From assembly GCF_016427565.1 (NCBI RefSeq), contig NZ_JAELXT010000009.1:91235-155234 (forward strand): a stretch of DNA of 64,000 nucleotides. The letters run 5' to 3'. The stretch is from Microvirga splendida (GTDB lineage: Bacteria > Pseudomonadota > Alphaproteobacteria > Rhizobiales > Beijerinckiaceae). A program made the position numbers and the translations under genes. The first letter of the stretch is position 1. Every line of letters begins with the position of its first letter. The notes beneath the pieces were generated by a model that had not been told where the DNA came from, searched no databases, and was given only the letters and a program-made list of their open reading frames with translations. This document shows, piece after piece, positions 54,262 to 63,490 of the stretch.

Positions 54262-57194
54262 GCGTCCTCCTTCGTCATGGCAGGCGTTGCGGCGACGAGC
54301 GGCGGGCGGGCGGCTCGCGGGGTTCGGACCGACTGGTGCGCAAGAGCGATCAGGATGAGCACGGTGGCGCCGACGACCACCGCGAACACGCCGAGGTCGA
54401 ATAGGAGCGCGGTGGCCGCGGGCACCTTCCCGACGGCGGGAAGCTCCAGGTACTGGAAGTAGGAGGTCAGGAAGGGATGGCCGAACGCCCAGGCTCCGAT
54501 GCCCGTGAAGGCCGCGCAGAGCAGGCCGAGGCCGATCCAGCGAACGGGGCGGATGCGCAGGCGTGCCTCGACCCAGCGCGTTCCGCCCGCCATGTATTGC
54601 AGGATCAGCGCAATCGACATGGTGACCCCCGCCGCGAAGCCGCCTCCCGGCAGGTCATGGCCGCGCAGGAAGAGGTAGATCGCGACCATGATGACCGCCG
54701 GGAACAGCCACTGCATGATCGTCGCCGGGATCGTCAGGTAATCGGCGAGGGTGTCACCCACAGCGCGGTCCGGGCGGGCTTTGTCATAGGCATCCTGCAC
54801 CTGTTGCTGCTCGGGAGCCTCGACACTCTCGGGCGCTGGGCGGAAGCGGCGCAGCAGGGAGAAGACCGTGACCGCCACCACGGCAAGCACCACGATCTCG
54901 CCGAAGGTGTCGAAGGCGCGGAAGTCGACCAGGAGGACGTTGACGATGTTGCGGCCGCCGCCCTCAGCATAGGCGTTCTCGACGAAGTAGCGCGAGATGG
55001 TGTCTGGGAGCGGCCGCGTGAGCATGGCGTAGACGATCAGGGTCATGCCCGTGCCGGCGGCGAGGGCCAGCATCAGGTCGCGCACCCGCCGCACCCTCGC
55101 CTGGAGGCCCAACGAGAGACCTTCGCCCACGACCTCGATCCGCTTCGGCAGCCAGCGCAGGCCAAGCAGGATCAGCACCGTCGTGACGATCTCGACGAGA
55201 AGCTGGGTGATGGCGAGGTCGGGGGCGGAGAACCAGACGAAGGTGATGCAGGTGGCCAGCCCGGCCCCGCCCAGCAGGACCATGGCCGCCAGGCGGTGGT
55301 ACTTGGCCTGGTAGGCCGCCCCGATGGCGCACAGACCGCCGACGATCCAGAGCAGGAGGAAGGCGGGGTCGAAGGCCGTGCCCGGCTGGGAGCCAGCCTC
55401 GAGCCCTTGCCGGTAGAGCGGCAACAGGGCCGCAAGCACCGCGAAACCCACCAGCAGCCGCAGTTGCGGCAGGAGCCGCTGGGTGCCGAACAGGCGTTCC
55501 AGGGTGCGTGCCCATCGCCACGACAGGGTGACGAGCACCCGCTCGAAGATGCGCTGGCCCTTGAGGCGGCGCAGCAGCGGTGAGCCGTCGATGCCCTTGG
55601 CGAGATACCGCTGCAACAGCCAGTACAGGAGGATGCCGCCGGTGAGCGCGATCATGCTCATGAGCAGGGGCTCGTTGAAGCCGTGCCACACGGCGAGGCT
55701 GTAGGGCGGGGTGTTCGGCCCCAGGACCGCGTACACCGCCGTGGCGAGGAACGGCTTGATGGTCATGGCCGGGAGGATGCCGACGAGCAGGCATGCCAGG
55801 ACGAGGAACTCGATGGGGAAACGCATCCAGTGCGGCGGCTCGTGCGGCTTGCGCGGCAGGTCGGTCGCGGGCGGGCCGAAGAACACGCCATGGATGAAGC
55901 GCAGGGAATAGGCGACGCTGAAGGCGCTCGCCAGCATGGCGAACCACGGCAGGGAGTGGTCGAGCAGGGAATCGATGTGGAAGGCCGCCGCCTCGGCAAA
56001 GAACATCTCCTTTGACAGAAAGCCGTTGAGCAGCGGGACGCCGGCCATCGCGGCGGCCGCGACCATCGCCAGGGTGGCGGTGATCGGCATGAAGCGGAAC
56101 AGGCCGCTCAGGCGCCGGATGTCGCGGGTGCCGGACTCGTGGTCGATGATGCCGGCAGCCATGAACAGCGACGCCTTGAAGGTCGCATGGTTCATGGTGT
56201 GGAAGATGGCGGCCACGGCGGCAAGCGGGCTGCTGAGCCCGAGCAGGAGCGTGATCAGGCCGAGATGGCTGATGGTGGAATAGGCCAGCAGACCCTTCAG
56301 GTCCTGCTGGAAGATTGCTGCGTAGCTCCCGAGGAGCAGGGTGCACAAGCCTGCCGAGACCACGATGTAGAACCACGCTTCCGTGCCGGACAGGACGGGC
56401 CAGAGCAGGGTCAGCAGGAACACGCCCGCCTTCACCATGGTGGCTGAGTGAAGATAGGCCGAGACCGGGGTGGGCGCGGCCATGGCGTGCGGCAGCCAGA
56501 AGTGGAATGGGAACTGGGCGCTCTTGGTCAGGGCCCCGAGCAGGACCAGGATCAGGGTGGGCAGGTACAGGCTGCTGGTGCGGATCTGATTGCCCGAGGC
56601 CAGCACTTGGTCGAGGTCGTAGCTGCCGACGATGTGGCCCACCAGCAGCATGCCGACGAGCAGGCACAGTCCGCCCGTGGCCGTGACCGTGAGCGCCATG
56701 CGGGCGCCGTCGCGGGCGCTGGCATTGTGGTGCCAGTAGCCAATGAGCAGGAACGAGAACAGGCTGGTCAGTTCCCAGAAGAACACGAGCTGGATGAGGT
56801 TGCCCGAGAGCACGATGCCCAGCATGGCGCCCATGAAGGCGAGCAGGAACGCGAAGAACCGCGGCACCGGATCGGCGGGCGACATGTAGTAGCGCGCGTA
56901 GAGCGCCACCAGGAAGCCGATGCCGGTGACCAGCATGGCAAACAGCCAGGTGAACCCGTCCATGCGCAAGGTGAGGTCGAGGCCGAGGGTGGGTACCCAC
57001 TCGATGCCCGTGCGCAGAACACCGCCGCGATGAACGGCTGGATACTGGAGGGCCGTCAGAAGGGTGGCGCACAGGGCGATGGTGCCGGCCAGGAGAGCAG
57101 CTCCGTTCCTAGCATCCTGGCGCAGGAAGACGGCAACGAGGCTCCCGATGAATGGAAGGGCGACGATGGCCAGGAGGGGCATGCCACTGGACAT
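54258..57194 (-). CDS. mnhA: Mrp-type Na+/H+ antiporter, fused subunits A and B
   Basis: This 978-residue protein is the largest Mrp subunit. Residues 1 to about 650 hold the MnhA proton-pump core (LVFFWELTSLFSFLLIGYWH, AQFPFHFWLPHAMAAPTPVS, STISHLGLITLLLGLSSPLA). Residues about 680-790 match the MbhD/E-like region. The end (residues about 830-965) is MnhB (MQWLFPAVIMVAIYLFLRGH, DLPGGGFAAGVTMSIALIL). This A/B fusion makes a six-gene operon cover all seven subunits. It is the first gene of the mrp operon, and its start faces the microprotein at 57434. Confidence 0.93.
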   Translation of the reverse strand: MSSGMPLLAIVALPFIGSLVAVFLRQDARNGAALLAGTIALCATLLTALQYPAVHRGGVLRTGIEWVPTLGLDLTLRMDGFTWLFAMLVTGIGFLVALYARYYMSPADPVPRFFAFLLAFMGAMLGIVLSGNLIQLVFFWELTSLFSFLLIGYWHHNASARDGARMALTVTATGGLCLLVGMLLVGHIVGSYDLDQVLASGNQIRTSSLYLPTLILVLLGALTKSAQFPFHFWLPHAMAAPTPVSAYLHSATMVKAGVFLLTLLWPVLSGTEAWFYIVVSAGLCTLLLGSYAAIFQQDLKGLLAYSTISHLGLITLLLGLSSPLAAVAAIFHTMNHATFKASLFMAAGIIDHESGTRDIRRLSGLFRFMPITATLAMVAAAAMAGVPLLNGFLSKEMFFAEAAAFHIDSLLDHSLPWFAMLASAFSVAYSLRFIHGVFFGPPATDLPRKPHEPPHWMRFPIEFLVLACLLVGILPAMTIKPFLATAVYAVLGPNTPPYSLAVWHGFNEPLLMSMIALTGGILLYWLLQRYLAKGIDGSPLLRRLKGQRIFERVLVTLSWRWARTLERLFGTQRLLPQLRLLVGFAVLAALLPLYRQGLEAGSQPGTAFDPAFLLLWIVGGLCAIGAAYQAKYHRLAAMVLLGGAGLATCITFVWFSAPDLAITQLLVEIVTTVLILLGLRWLPKRIEVVGEGLSLGLQARVRRVRDLMLALAAGTGMTLIVYAMLTRPLPDTISRYFVENAYAEGGGRNIVNVLLVDFRAFDTFGEIVVLAVVAVTVFSLLRRFRPAPESVEAPEQQQVQDAYDKARPDRAVGDTLADYLTIPATIMQWLFPAVIMVAIYLFLRGHDLPGGGFAAGVTMSIALILQYMAGGTRWVEARLRIRPVRWIGLGLLCAAFTGIGAWAFGHPFLTSYFQYLELPAVGKVPAATALLFDLGVFAVVVGATVLILIALAHQSVRTPRAARPPLVAATPAMTKEDA

Positions 57195-57433
57195 GGTTGG
57201 GGCGGTCTCCTTCCGGGTGGGGAGCGCGGCGAAACTCCGAGACTGGCGTGATATCGCCCAATATGGTTGACACTGGAGCCGAACGCAAGGACATTGGCCC
57301 GGGAGAAGTCACCCCAAGGAAAGGACCCGATGCTGGCGGCAGTGAGGCCATCGGACCTGCCCGAAACGTCAGCGGCAGACCCCTTTCAGCCGGAATTCCG
57401 TTACACCCTCAACCGCCATCGTTGGAGGACAGG

Positions 57434-57565
57434 ATGAGCATCGCTGGCTTGCTGCGGATCTTCAGGCGGAGCTGGATCTACTTCCTTGGCATATCAATCC
57501 TGGCCGTCGTGCTCCTGACCTGGTACCACCTCGATCCCTCAACCGCACCGATCGCCTTCGGATAG
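57434..57565 (+). CDS. 43-residue single-span microprotein, paralogue 2
   Basis: An ATG with GGAGG five bases before it encodes 43 residues: MSIAGLLRIFRRSWIYFLGI, membrane helix to LLTWYHLDPSTAPIAFG. It is a gapless paralogue of the products at 50933-51064 and 60330-60461. The C-terminal LLTWYHLDPST is identical to paralogue 3. It lies divergent to mnhA and 176 bases before the CPA1 antiporter gene. Confidence 0.75.
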   Translation: MSIAGLLRIFRRSWIYFLGISILAVVLLTWYHLDPSTAPIAFG

Positions 57566-57740
57566 GCCGGCGCGGATTTCCAAGTCCCGCCTTGCCCGCC
57601 AAGATGAGCAGAGCACAGTTCTGCTCAGGGGCGGTCAAGACCGGAGATGTCGGGTCGTGTGCAGGGCCTATGGACGACCTCGGCTGCGCTCCCTACAAGT
57701 TCTGGATCTTCCCCATCATCGCTGAGGAGCGCGGACCGCC

Positions 57741-60248
57741 GTGGAGTTGCCCATTGTCCTGTCGGTGATCGCCGTACTGCTGGTGGTGATCAGCCTGGCA
57801 CAGCCACTCGCAGGCCTCGTCCGGCTGCCCTTCAGCGTGCTCCTGGCGGTGATCGGCATCGTAATCGGGGCTGCCGCCTCGTTCCTCTGGTACACGGAAT
57901 TCACCGACGCCTTCAACGACGTGGCCCGTGCCGTCATGGACTTCCCGGTGGGCTCCACAGTCTTCCTTTACGTGTTCCTGCCCACCCTGCTGTTCCAGAC
58001 AGCGCTGACCCTGGACGTCAGGCGCATGGCTCCCGACTGGGTGCCGATCCTCGTCCTGGCCGTGCTCGCCGTTCTCATCGCAACCGCGATCATCGGCTAT
58101 GCCCTGGTGCCCTTCGCCGGACAGCCGCTGATCGTCTGTCTCCTGCTCGGCGCCATCGTGGCAACCACCGATCCGATCGCGGTGGTCGGCATCTTCCGTG
58201 ACATCGGAGCACCCGCGCGCCTCGGGCGGCTGGTCGAGGGCGAGAGCCTGCTGAACGACGCAGCGGCGATCACCCTGTTCAGCGTCTTCCTCGCCGTGCT
58301 GGCTGCTGGTCAGTCGCTCAGCCTGATGGATGCCAGCCTCAGCTTCGCCCGCACCCTCGTCGTCGGCGCTCTCGTGGGCTATGTCGGCGCCCGCATGGCG
58401 GCTTGGCTCATCGGCTCCATCCCAGATCATCGGGCAGCCAAGGTCTCGATCAGCTTCGCCTTGCCCTACCTCGTGTACATCGTTGCCGAGCAGGGTCTCG
58501 GCGTCTCGGGCGTGATCGGCGTTGTGGTTGCCGGCATGACCCTCAATCTGCTTGGCCCTGCCCGTGCCTCACCCGATGGCTGGAGCTATCTCACTGGGAT
58601 CTGGGAGCAGGTTGCCTTCTGGGCCAGCTCCCTGGTGTTCGTGTTGGCAGCCATCCTCGTGCCGCGACTGCTGGAGGACCTTACCTGGCTCGACCTTGCC
58701 CTCATTCTGGTCGTTGTGGCTGCGGCCCTGCTGGCGCGGATCGTGGTCCTGTTCGGCGTGCTCCCGCTGCTCACGACATTGCGGCTTTCCCCGCCCGTCA
58801 GCCGGTCCTACCGTCTCGTGATCCTCTGGGGCGGGCTCCGGGGCGCGGTGACCCTGGCTCTGGCTCTCGCGGTGACGGAAAACCCTCTCCTGTCGGCGGA
58901 GGTGCATCGCTTCGTGGCGATCCTCGCGACCGGCTTCGTGCTGTTCACCCTGCTCATCCAGGGCACCACCATGCGCTGGCTGATCCAGGGGCTTGGCCTC
59001 GACCGTCTGTCGTCTCGTGACCTGGCGCTCCGCGGACAGGTGCTGGCCGTAGCGCTGGAGAACGTTCGGGAAGCTGTCGAGAGGGTTGCCGAACTGTACA
59101 AGGTCGGATCGGCCACGGCGCTCGCCGAGGCCCGCCGCTATGCCGAGCAGATCGATGCGGCCGCTGCGCGGACGGAGCAGGGGCAGGGTCTCTCCGATCT
59201 GGAGCGGCTGTCCCTGGGCCTCGTCACGCTGGCCGGGCGGGAGCGGGCTGTCGTCCTGGAGCATTACCGGGCCCGCATCGTCTCGGCGGCGCTCGTCCAG
59301 CCGCTGCTGGCCCAGGCCGAACTGCTCCTCGACAAGGCCAGGGCTGGCGGTCGGACGGAGTTTCAGCGCGCCGCGCGGCAGACGCTAGCCTTCGACTGGC
59401 GCTTCGGCGTTGCCCAGTTCCTTCACCGGCGGCTTGGTATCGGCGCTTCCCTGGAGCGGCTCCTCGCCCGCCGTTTCGAGACGCTGTTCGCGACGCGGAT
59501 CATCGTTGAGGAGCTGGCTCCGTTCGTTGACCGCAAGATCGTGCCCATTCTCGGCACGCGTGTGGGCGAGGTCCTGGGTGAGATTCTGGAGCGGCGGCGG
59601 GAGGCGATCGATGGTGCCCTTGAGGCTCTGCGCCTCCAGTACCCAAGCTACGCCGAGGCCTTGGAGCGTCGCCTGTTGCGCAAGACCGCCCTTCGGCAGG
59701 AGGAGCTCGAATACGACGTGCTGCTGGCCGACGGGCTGATCGGGCCTGAGCTCCACGCCAACCTTCGCCGCTCGATCGAGGAGGAGCGCCGCAAGGCCGA
59801 GATCCAGCCCCGGCTCGACCTTGCGCTGAACGCGCCGGAACTCCTGGCACAACTGCCTCTGTTCTCTGAGTTTACGCAGGAGCAACTCGCAGTTCTCGCC
59901 AAGCGGCTGCGCCCGATCTTCGCCACCCCCGGCGAGCGCCTGATCCGCCGCGGCGACCCAGGGGATGCCGTTTACTTCGTCGCCTCGGGTGCGGTCGAGG
60001 TGAGCATCCCGGGGCACAAGGTCCGGCTGGGCCGTGGCGACTTCGTTGGCGAGATCGCCCTGCTCACCGGGAGGCCTCGGCAGTCGGACGTGCATGCGAT
60101 CGGCTACTGCTTCCTGCTCCGTCTGGACGTGCGCGACTTCAAGGCCTTTCTCGTGCAGCACCCGGCCATCCGGCGACACATCGAGGAGGTGGCAGCCCGG
60201 CGGCTGGCGGCCAACGAGGATGCCGTTCGCTCTCCCGCGACATCCTAG
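57741..60248 (+). CDS. CPA1 Na+/H+ antiporter with cyclic-nucleotide-binding domain
   Basis: This 835-residue protein starts at a GTG. Residues 1-400 form the antiporter with LLLGAIVATTDPIAVVGIFR (the DP/ND metal-type motif), RLVEGESLLNDAAAITLFSV and GLRGAVTLALALAVTENPLL. Residues 420-690 are a long helical linker. Residues about 700-820 form a cNMP-binding fold (FATPGERLIRRGDPGDAVYF, LGRGDFVGEIALLTGRPRQS). The architecture resembles eukaryotic SOS1 and bacterial NhaP2-cNMP proteins, in which ligand binding gates Na+ or K+ export. It is flanked by two of the 43-residue microproteins. Confidence 0.9.
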   Translation: MELPIVLSVIAVLLVVISLAQPLAGLVRLPFSVLLAVIGIVIGAAASFLWYTEFTDAFNDVARAVMDFPVGSTVFLYVFLPTLLFQTALTLDVRRMAPDWVPILVLAVLAVLIATAIIGYALVPFAGQPLIVCLLLGAIVATTDPIAVVGIFRDIGAPARLGRLVEGESLLNDAAAITLFSVFLAVLAAGQSLSLMDASLSFARTLVVGALVGYVGARMAAWLIGSIPDHRAAKVSISFALPYLVYIVAEQGLGVSGVIGVVVAGMTLNLLGPARASPDGWSYLTGIWEQVAFWASSLVFVLAAILVPRLLEDLTWLDLALILVVVAAALLARIVVLFGVLPLLTTLRLSPPVSRSYRLVILWGGLRGAVTLALALAVTENPLLSAEVHRFVAILATGFVLFTLLIQGTTMRWLIQGLGLDRLSSRDLALRGQVLAVALENVREAVERVAELYKVGSATALAEARRYAEQIDAAAARTEQGQGLSDLERLSLGLVTLAGRERAVVLEHYRARIVSAALVQPLLAQAELLLDKARAGGRTEFQRAARQTLAFDWRFGVAQFLHRRLGIGASLERLLARRFETLFATRIIVEELAPFVDRKIVPILGTRVGEVLGEILERRREAIDGALEALRLQYPSYAEALERRLLRKTALRQEELEYDVLLADGLIGPELHANLRRSIEEERRKAEIQPRLDLALNAPELLAQLPLFSEFTQEQLAVLAKRLRPIFATPGERLIRRGDPGDAVYFVASGAVEVSIPGHKVRLGRGDFVGEIALLTGRPRQSDVHAIGYCFLLRLDVRDFKAFLVQHPAIRRHIEEVAARRLAANEDAVRSPATS

Positions 60249-60329
60249 TCCCGGGCAGGTACGTAAGTAGCAGCAGCACCTTCCAGCGGGTTCCCCGTTG
60301 GACTCCCAAGATCATTGCCGGAGACCAGA

Positions 60330-60461
60330 ATGCGGATTCCTCCCGAACTGCGGATATTCAAGCACGGCTGGATCTATCTTCTCGGCCTGCTGATCACGAC
60401 GGCTGCGCTCCTGACCTGGTACCATCTCGACCCGTCGACCCCGCAGCTCGCCTTGCGGTAG
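60330..60461 (+). CDS. 43-residue single-span microprotein, paralogue 3
   Basis: An ATG with GGAGA upstream encodes MRIPPELRIFKHGWIYLLGL, then a membrane helix and the tail LLTWYHLDPSTPQLALR. It is a gapless paralogue of the products at 50933-51064 and 57434-57565, sharing RIPPEL and WIYL-G with the first and LLTWYHLDPST with the second. It begins 81 bases after the CPA1 antiporter stop on the same strand, so co-transcription is likely. Confidence 0.75.
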   Translation: MRIPPELRIFKHGWIYLLGLLITTAALLTWYHLDPSTPQLALR

Positions 60462-60494
60462 GGGACACTGAGCCCCTGCCCGCGATCCGGCTCC

Positions 60495-61106
60495 TCACTC
60501 CGGCTGCACGATCCGTTGCGGACGGCCGGGGCTGACGAACGAATACGTCGCATTACCCTGGGTGCCGATCATGACCGCTTCGATCACGGGCTCGGTGATC
60601 GGACCGTCCGCTGCCCACTCGACCATGAAGTTGGCGCCCGTTCCCGCCCGACGGTCCTCCCGGGCGACGAACATCTCGATGGTGCCGAGCGGCCTGAGAG
60701 CAACAGGCTCCTCCAGATAGCCCTGGATAAGCTCTCCATCGGTGTCGTGGTAGTCCACCCGCTCCAGCAGTAGGGGCCTCTCCCGCGAGGTGTTGTGGAT
60801 GCTCAGTGTCGTCGCGAGGTCGATGCGGGAGCGTCCGCTCATGATGCGGATGGCCGGATAAGCCGGAACGTAAACGGTGCGGCGTACCTGGGAATTGGCC
60901 GGATAGGTCTCTGCGAGGGACGTCTGGAAGAGATGGATCGGATCGGCGCTCAGCTCATAGACGGACCCGGATCGCATCTCCGCCAGTGCCATCCTGCCCT
61001 GCTCGCGGACTTGGATGATCTGGACGGGATGGCGGCCCATGCTCCAGAGAAGTAGGCTTATCCCGAGGAAGAGCAGGGCAATGACCTCAAACCTGCGCCT
61101 GTCCAT
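60495..61106 (-). CDS. DUF3124 protein, membrane-anchored
   Basis: This protein of about 203 residues starts at the ATG at 61106, which has GGGAGG five bases before it; an upstream ATG is less likely. A single N-terminal membrane helix (VIALLFLGISLLLWSMGRHP) precedes a periplasmic DUF3124 domain: TVYVPAYPAIRIMSGRSRID, LATTLSIHNTSRERPLLLER, and ITEPVIEAVMIGTQGNATYS. The domain function is unknown. It converges on the third microprotein and sits near the calcium/sodium exchanger gene. Confidence 0.85.
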   Translation of the reverse strand: MDRRRFEVIALLFLGISLLLWSMGRHPVQIIQVREQGRMALAEMRSGSVYELSADPIHLFQTSLAETYPANSQVRRTVYVPAYPAIRIMSGRSRIDLATTLSIHNTSRERPLLLERVDYHDTDGELIQGYLEEPVALRPLGTIEMFVAREDRRAGTGANFMVEWAADGPITEPVIEAVMIGTQGNATYSFVSPGRPQRIVQPE

Positions 61107-61175
61107 CACAACCTCCCTGGTTCCGAGCGGTCCTCCGGCCATGCTCCTTGGAGCCGATGATCGATCTCAACGACC

Positions 61176-62216
61176 TTACTCCACTGCGTAGAGCAGGACG
61201 AGGCCTCCGGCGAAGAGAACCATCACCGCAAGCGAGTCCCAGCCCATCTTCATCACGGTCGGGTTGCGCCGTTCAAGCAGTCCGATCAGGAACACCCCGG
61301 TCAGTATGGCGCCCAGCAGGGCGGAGGTGGTCTCGAAGCGGGAGAGTTCGTTGATCACGGGCCCGCCGGTGAAGACCGCATCGGCCAGAAGTATAAGCGA
61401 CAGGTTGATGAAGTTCGTGCCCAGCACCTGCCCGAAGGCCATCTCGTAGCGTCTGAGCCGGAGGGCGGTGGTGATCGAACTCAGCTCCGGCAGGGATGTC
61501 GCGAGCCCGATGAGCGCGAACCCGACCATGCCCGTGCCGATCCCGGTCTGCTCCGCCAAGGCATCGCCTGTCTGGGACAGGGCGTAGCCGGCAACGAAGA
61601 TGACGGCACCCGCCGCGGCGCTCCTGATTGCGAGGGAGCGCACGGAGGTTTCATCAGTGTCATCCTCGCCTTCGTCAGCCATGTCCGGATCGACGTTCTT
61701 CACGACCCAGGGGGCACGGTCATTGTACCCGACGGACAGCCAGAAGGACCCGATGCTCAACGCGCAGAGCACGACCGACCAGATGCCGATGCCCAGCACA
61801 GGTACGTCCGTGACCGTGATGGCGGCGGCAACGGCGATGAGCACCAACATGCACAGGGTGGCCATCATCAACGTGATGGGACGCGCGATGGCCGAGGTCA
61901 CGGCCTCCCGGCCGATGAAGGCATCGGCCACGGCGAGCAGGAGGACGTTGATCGCCGCGCTGCCGAGGAGGTTGTTGATTGCCAGAGCGGGATTGCCGGT
62001 CCAAGACGACGTCAACGTGTTGGCGATCTCGGGGAGAGAGGTGATGCCGCCGAGAAACAGCATGCCCACGAAAGCCTGCCCCCAGCCTGTCTTGCGCGAG
62101 ATGTTATCCAGATAATGGGTCAGGCGCGTGCCGGCACCCCAGACGAGCACGGCTGCCACGAGGAAGATCGCGACGTTGACCCAGACGGGATAGTCATGCG
62201 CATTGGACAAAGGCAA
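61176..62216 (-). CDS. Ca2+/H+ or Na+/Ca2+ exchanger family antiporter (CaCA)
   Basis: This 346-residue protein has ten to eleven membrane helices in two Na_Ca_ex repeats. The first repeat has GITSLPEIANTLTSSWTGNP and NNLLGSAAINVLLLAVADAF. The second has ATSLPELSSITTALRLRRYE and GQVLGTNFINLSLILLADAV. The paired (G)xTSLPE and GS/GTNxxN motifs are the ion-binding alpha repeats. An acidic loop of about 15 residues (DMADEGEDDTDETS) joins the halves. Substrates may be Ca2+, Na+ or another cation. Confidence 0.9.
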   Translation of the reverse strand: MPLSNAHDYPVWVNVAIFLVAAVLVWGAGTRLTHYLDNISRKTGWGQAFVGMLFLGGITSLPEIANTLTSSWTGNPALAINNLLGSAAINVLLLAVADAFIGREAVTSAIARPITLMMATLCMLVLIAVAAAITVTDVPVLGIGIWSVVLCALSIGSFWLSVGYNDRAPWVVKNVDPDMADEGEDDTDETSVRSLAIRSAAAGAVIFVAGYALSQTGDALAEQTGIGTGMVGFALIGLATSLPELSSITTALRLRRYEMAFGQVLGTNFINLSLILLADAVFTGGPVINELSRFETTSALLGAILTGVFLIGLLERRNPTVMKMGWDSLAVMVLFAGGLVLLYAVE

Positions 62217-62888
62217 TCGGCACTATCTCCATTGGTAGCTCCAAACCAGGACAACGAACCTTGGCGATCTCTCTGGCTGGCAGCGCCGGGAAAACCGCCC
62301 GACATCAGTCAACAGGTTGGTGAGCCAATCAGGCTGAAGATCGGGTGTAAGGTGTCTCGGGCGAAGGGCAAGGTCCGCGAATGGCACATTCCGGAAGTAA
62401 GACAATGGTCAGCACATGCACCTAAACCGGACCAATTTCGAGCGCATATATCAAAGGCCTCGCACAAAAATAAGCATGGAATATCCCCATTCCTTCGGCA
62501 CGAGGCTGGGTTGACGACGGATCCTCTATTTCTTCTGCCGAAATTCACAATCAGGTTTGTGGCCTATGACTTCTGCAATGAAGTGGCCTTGAGCTCTAGC
62601 ACTCGGTTTCAGGTGACCGCAGAGCGGGTAAGCCGGAAGCAGAGGGCCATCGACGCCTGAGGACATGTAGCCACTGCCTTGACCCTGCCGAAAACTTGAC
62701 CACTCCAAGCTCCTGCGGCACCATTCTAGGGTCGCCTTCTTGGCTTCAAGCTCACTGAGACGATCTATGACGTGACAGAACAGCTCACTGTTCCCAGGAT
62801 CGCTCTCGGCCAGCTTCCTTATCTGCTCTGAAATTCGCTCAAGCCAAGTTCTCCATGAACAATAGGATAATCCACTGTGCGAAAGCCA
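62217..62888. other. Region without a convincing start, partly open in frame with the next gene
   Basis: No complete gene is supported. On the minus strand the frame of the 62889-63371 gene stays open for 120 codons past its TAG, down to a stop at 62526. The first half of that extension looks like real protein (WRTWLERISEQIRKLAESDP, ELFCHVIDRLSELEAKKATL), the second half does not. No ATG, GTG or TTG precedes the good part. Confidence 0.4.
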
Positions 62889-63371
62889 CTACGTCGGCCC
62901 AGGCTGCTTCCAGGGGACGTAAGAAACATAGTTGAGGGTGAGGAAGAGCAAGGACAGCGACCTCTGCGCGGCGATGCGCAGTTCCTCAGGTTCCTTCGTC
63001 GGACCATCGTACACGAGCAGGCAGCTCAATCCCGTCTGATCTGCCTTGGTTTCAGCCCACATCAGCTCGATGTTGATCGAGCCGGGCGTGTGTATCACTA
63101 CATAGCCGCCGATCTTGTGCGAGGCCGGTACGTTCAGTGTGATCTTCTTCTCCTTGGCCTCTTCCTTGAGTTCGACGTCACCGTGGCCAGGACTATGCCC
63201 CCGAATGCTGGGGCGAGGCCCTTTGAAGATGCCTTTTAAGGCAAAGCGGGAAGGCTGGGTAACAGGGATCAGTTCGATCAAGCGACGCGCGTCGTTCCGA
63301 AGGAAGGTTGAGCCATCGGCGACAAGCCGATCAAGGATCGCATTGGCTTCCAGGCGGGTCTGCACGTTCAT
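62889..63371 (-). CDS. Hypothetical protein, possibly truncated by an amber stop
   Basis: The protein has 160 residues and is soluble. It opens with MNVQTRLEANAILDRLVADG and then GSTFLRNDARRLIELIPVTQ. A Lys/Glu-rich strand pair follows (DVELKEEAKEKKITLNVPAS), then HKIGGYVVIHTPGSINIELM and a helix AAQRSLSLLFLTLNYVSYVP. I recognise no family. The stop is TAG at 62889-62891, and the same frame continues beyond it, so the original protein may have been longer. It follows the ParS-like gene by 119 bases on the same strand. Confidence 0.55.
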   Translation of the reverse strand: MNVQTRLEANAILDRLVADGSTFLRNDARRLIELIPVTQPSRFALKGIFKGPRPSIRGHSPGHGDVELKEEAKEKKITLNVPASHKIGGYVVIHTPGSINIELMWAETKADQTGLSCLLVYDGPTKEPEELRIAAQRSLSLLFLTLNYVSYVPWKQPGPT

Positions 63372-63490
63372 CTCTTACTCCTTCATGACCGAGCCATTGT
63401 CATCACCTGCTCCCCGAGGTCCCGCCTGTTCACGGGATGCCAACTGCTCTATCCCCATGATGCCCTATCGCAGATCATTTCAAGCTTCGT

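Noticed and set aside
54964..57072. 702-codon minus-strand frame inside the mnhA/B gene
   Set aside because: Same strand but a different frame from the fused MnhA/MnhB protein; Arg/Pro/His-rich, no family sequence.
62115..62660. Plus-strand open frame across the exchanger start
   Set aside because: No ribosome-binding site or family sequence, and it runs antisense to the exchanger gene's 5' end.
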